A DNA stretch of 6,985 bases from positions 1 to 6,985 of the forward strand of contig CAZKTU010000305.1 of the NCBI GenBank assembly GCA_964555675.1, given 5' to 3'. Position numbers and translations under genes: made by a program. Shown in pieces: positions 5,810 to 6,985 of the stretch. This DNA comes from CAIWXH01 sp964555675. GTDB taxonomy: Bacteria; Chloroflexota; Chloroflexia; Chloroflexales; Chloroflexaceae. The notes beneath the pieces are model-generated. The model did not search any database and was not told where the DNA came from. It saw only the letters and a program-made list of their open reading frames with translations. How positions within the stretch are numbered: the first letter of the stretch is position 1; each line of letters starts with the position of its first letter.

Positions 5810-6067
5810 CTAGATGAGCATGAACTCTTCCTCGGCCTGGCGCTCGACCACGACGGGGCGAGCGGCGGCGCGGCGGGCCTGGCGGCGGATGCGGTCCTCG
5901 ATCTGGGCCATCAGCTCGTCGGGGACGACCGAGGCTGCGGCCGCGGCGTCGCGCAGAAACAGCTGGCTGGTCCTATCGATGCGGGCCTCGCGCAGGAAGG
6001 CGCGGGCCTCGGGAAGCTGCTGGACGACCGTCTCGACGGTGCTGTTTGCGAAGTTGCCGTTGCGCAT
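5810..6067 (-). CDS. Small helical protein resembling the ScdA_N/DUF542 or DUF1858 domain, without its cysteines
   Basis: The 85-aa protein starts at ATG 6067, with AAGGAG (6079-6074) 6 nt upstream. Residues 9-57 follow the layout of the ScdA N-terminal domain (DUF542) and DUF1858: T-V-E-T-V-V (10-15), L-P-E-A-R-A-F-L (18-25), R-I-D (29-31), then L-R-D-A-A (38-42) and V-P-D-E-L-M-A-Q-I-E (48-57). In ScdA-type proteins, linked to repair of iron centres and nitrosative stress, I-D is followed by F-C-C. Here it is followed by R-T-S, so the Cys pair is missing, and there is no Cys anywhere. The C-terminus is Arg/Ala-rich (59-70), then acidic and hydrophobic (E79-E81, F-M-L-I). No hemerythrin domain follows. 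The family match is by eye and should be treated as tentative; the coding status is well supported by promoter, ribosome site and terminator. Confidence 0.72.
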   Translation of the reverse strand: MRNGNFANSTVETVVQQLPEARAFLREARIDRTSQLFLRDAAAAASVVPDELMAQIEDRIRRQARRAAARPVVVERQAEEEFMLI

Positions 6068-6136
6068 GGTGATCTCCTTCTGGTGCTGTCTCGTCTTCAA
6101 GACCCCGCTGCCGACGGCGCTCCCTGGCCCCGGGGG

Positions 6137-6154
6137 CGCGACTTCCTTGTCGCG
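6137..6154 (-). other. Stem-loop at the 5' end of the small-gene leader
   Basis: CGCGAC and GTCGCG (6137-6142 and 6149-6154) form a perfect 6-bp stem with a 6-nt loop reading AAGGAA on the minus strand. It begins within a few nt of the predicted transcription start near 6158. The remainder of the ~90-nt leader is GC-rich, with a second short palindrome GTCTTCAAGAC (6093-6103). It could protect the 5' end or regulate translation; no known riboswitch class is recognised. Confidence 0.45.
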
Positions 6155-6164
6155 TGACCTCATC

Positions 6165-6193
6165 ATTATACGCCAGGGGTTGTACAAAATCAA
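6165..6193 (-). promoter_or_regulatory. Strong sigma-70 promoter of the small ScdA_N-like gene
   Basis: A consensus -10 TATAAT (6170-6165) lies 17 nt from -35 TTGATT (6193-6188) on the minus strand. A TTGTACAA palindrome (6180-6187) occupies the spacer, where a bound protein would block polymerase. Predicted start near 6158. Confidence 0.78.
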
Positions 6194-6230
6194 CAACCGA
6201 CAAGCCATTTCAATTGTACATTTTGTACAA
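6180..6230. promoter_or_regulatory. TTGTACA operator array: 17-bp inverted repeat plus a spacer octamer
   Basis: Three copies of TTGTACA(A) occur within 51 bp. Two form a perfect 17-bp inverted repeat TTGTACA-TTT-TGTACAA (6214-6230), centred near -64 of the small-gene promoter. The third, the 8-bp palindrome TTGTACAA (6180-6187), sits between its -35 and -10. The array is in the AT-rich island between two divergent genes. TACA-N3-TGTA cores recall the TACAnnTGTA sites of CopY/BlaI-type repressors, but the spacing differs, so no regulator is assigned. Confidence 0.6.
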
Positions 6231-6250
6231 ATCTCACCACGCGGGGGCGG

Positions 6251-6279
6251 TTGCCGGGCGAGCGCTTCTGGCGTAGAAT
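6251..6279 (+). promoter_or_regulatory. Sigma-70 promoter of the acyl-CoA dehydrogenase gene
   Basis: TTGCCG (6251-6256) is followed after 17 nt by TAGAAT (6274-6279). Start of transcription near 6286 would give a leader of about 42 nt. The TTGTACA array ends about 20 bp upstream of the -35. Confidence 0.6.
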
Positions 6280-6327
6280 GGGGCAGCGCCCCGAGCGGGC
6301 GGCGTGCGCCAAAGCGAGGAGGAGACG

Positions 6328-6985
6328 ATGAAGTTCCAGCCAAGCGAAGACCAGCAGATGCTGCGCGATATGGTGCGCCAGTTCGTCGAGAAAGAGGCGG
6401 CCCCAACCGTCGCTCACCGCGACGAGGCGGCCCTCTGGCCCGCCGATCTCGTGCGCAAGATGGGCGAGTTGGGCCTGCTCGGCGTCGCGGTCAGCGAGGA
6501 GTACGGCGGCGCCGGCCTCGACTATATCTCGTACGCGATCGTGATCGAGGAGCTGAGCCGGGTCGACGCCTCACTCGGCGTGATCGCCTCGGTCAACAAC
6601 TCGCTGGTCTGCTACGGCCTCGAGAAGTTCGGCAGCGAGGAACAGAAGCGCGAGCTGCTGACCCCTCTGGCTGCAGGGCGCACTCTCGGCGCCTTCTCGC
6701 TCTCAGAGCCCGGGGCCGGCTCGGACGCGGCGGCCCAGAAGACCACGGCGGTGCGCGACGGCGACCACTATGTGATCAACGGGGTCAAGAACTGGGTGAC
6801 CAACGGCGACCACGCCGATACGATCATCCTGATGGCCCTCACCGACCCCGCCAAGGGCGTCAAGGGCATCACGGCCTTCCTGGCCGACCCCCGCGAGCCG
6901 GGCTGCAGCATCGTCAAGGTCGAGAACAAACTGGGCATCCGCAGCGCCCACAGCTGCCAGATGGCCTACGACAGCTTTCGCGTGC
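6328..6985 (+). CDS. Acyl-CoA dehydrogenase, N-terminal 219 residues (3' end beyond window)
   Basis: ATG 6328 follows a strong GAGGAGGAG site (6316-6324). The open frame runs to the window edge, giving 219 of an expected ~380 residues. The N-terminal helical domain (1-118) begins in the family style with a D-Q-Q-M-L-R-D helix and contains L-G-V-A-V-S-E-E-Y-G-G-A-G (51-63). The middle beta domain has the family signature L-S-E-P-G-A-G-S-D (125-133) and the flavin-contacting N-W-V-T-N-G (155-160), then K-G-I-T-A-F-L (179-185) and K-L-G-I-R-S (201-206). The enzyme would oxidise acyl-CoA to trans-2-enoyl-CoA with FAD, passing electrons to ETF. The layout is like short-chain/butyryl-CoA dehydrogenases, but the catalytic Glu and substrate-length determinants lie in the missing C-terminal part, so substrate is not assigned. 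Confidence 0.93.
   Translation, partial: MKFQPSEDQQMLRDMVRQFVEKEAAPTVAHRDEAALWPADLVRKMGELGLLGVAVSEEYGGAGLDYISYAIVIEELSRVDASLGVIASVNNSLVCYGLEKFGSEEQKRELLTPLAAGRTLGAFSLSEPGAGSDAAAQKTTAVRDGDHYVINGVKNWVTNGDHADTIILMALTDPAKGVKGITAFLADPREPGCSIVKVENKLGIRSAHSCQMAYDSFRV

Noticed and set aside
6068..6406. Longer reading of the small protein starting near 6406
   Set aside because: It crosses a consensus promoter and the TTGTACA array and runs antisense into the acyl-CoA dehydrogenase start. ATG 6067 has a strong ribosome site.

Overview
The window is GC-rich DNA with AT-rich promoter islands. It carries seven genes (two cut by the window edges) plus one 100-N assembly gap. The organism looks like a free-living bacterium. 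A PAS-PAS-STAS protein of the RsbR type, a permease fused to a winged helix, and intergenic arrays of 7-bp ACCAAGG-like repeats would suit a Chloroflexota genome of the Chloroflexus/Roseiflexus kind. That assignment is inference from gene style, not proof.

Left part (1-1554): a divergent pair. On the minus strand is a small CxxC...CxxC zinc-ribbon protein that runs off the left edge. It has a near-consensus sigma-70 promoter (TTGACA-17-TATACT) with an inverted repeat around its -35. On the plus strand is a 400-aa PAS-PAS-STAS signalling protein resembling stressosome RsbR paralogues. No RsbS, RsbT or RsbX gene is in view.

Centre (1595-5737): one minus-strand metal-uptake ABC operon of the TroABCD/MntABCD/ZnuABC superfamily. 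The order is lipoprotein binding protein, ATPase, permease 1, then permease 2 with a C-terminal winged helix. A DtxR/IdeR-like palindrome lies directly on the promoter (TTGACA-17-TATTTT), so transcription is probably repressed by a metal-loaded DtxR/MntR-family regulator. Two non-coding structures interrupt the operon. One is a 90-bp hairpin built from 7-bp repeats, between the binding-protein and ATPase genes. The other is an N-filled gap flanked by a 14-15-nt repeat, between the ATPase and permease 1.

Right part (5758-6985): a minus-strand single-gene unit encodes an 85-aa protein that resembles the ScdA_N/DUF542 or DUF1858 helical domain but lacks its cysteines. It has a strong promoter (TTGATT-17-TATAAT), a roughly 90-nt structured leader and a hairpin terminator. 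Three TTGTACA(A) motifs surround its promoter, two of them forming a 17-bp inverted repeat. Divergent from it is the 5' part of an acyl-CoA dehydrogenase gene with its own promoter.

The strongest leads are the cysteine-less ScdA_N-like protein with its TTGTACA operator array, the hairpin repeat inside the metal operon, and the repeat-flanked assembly gap.
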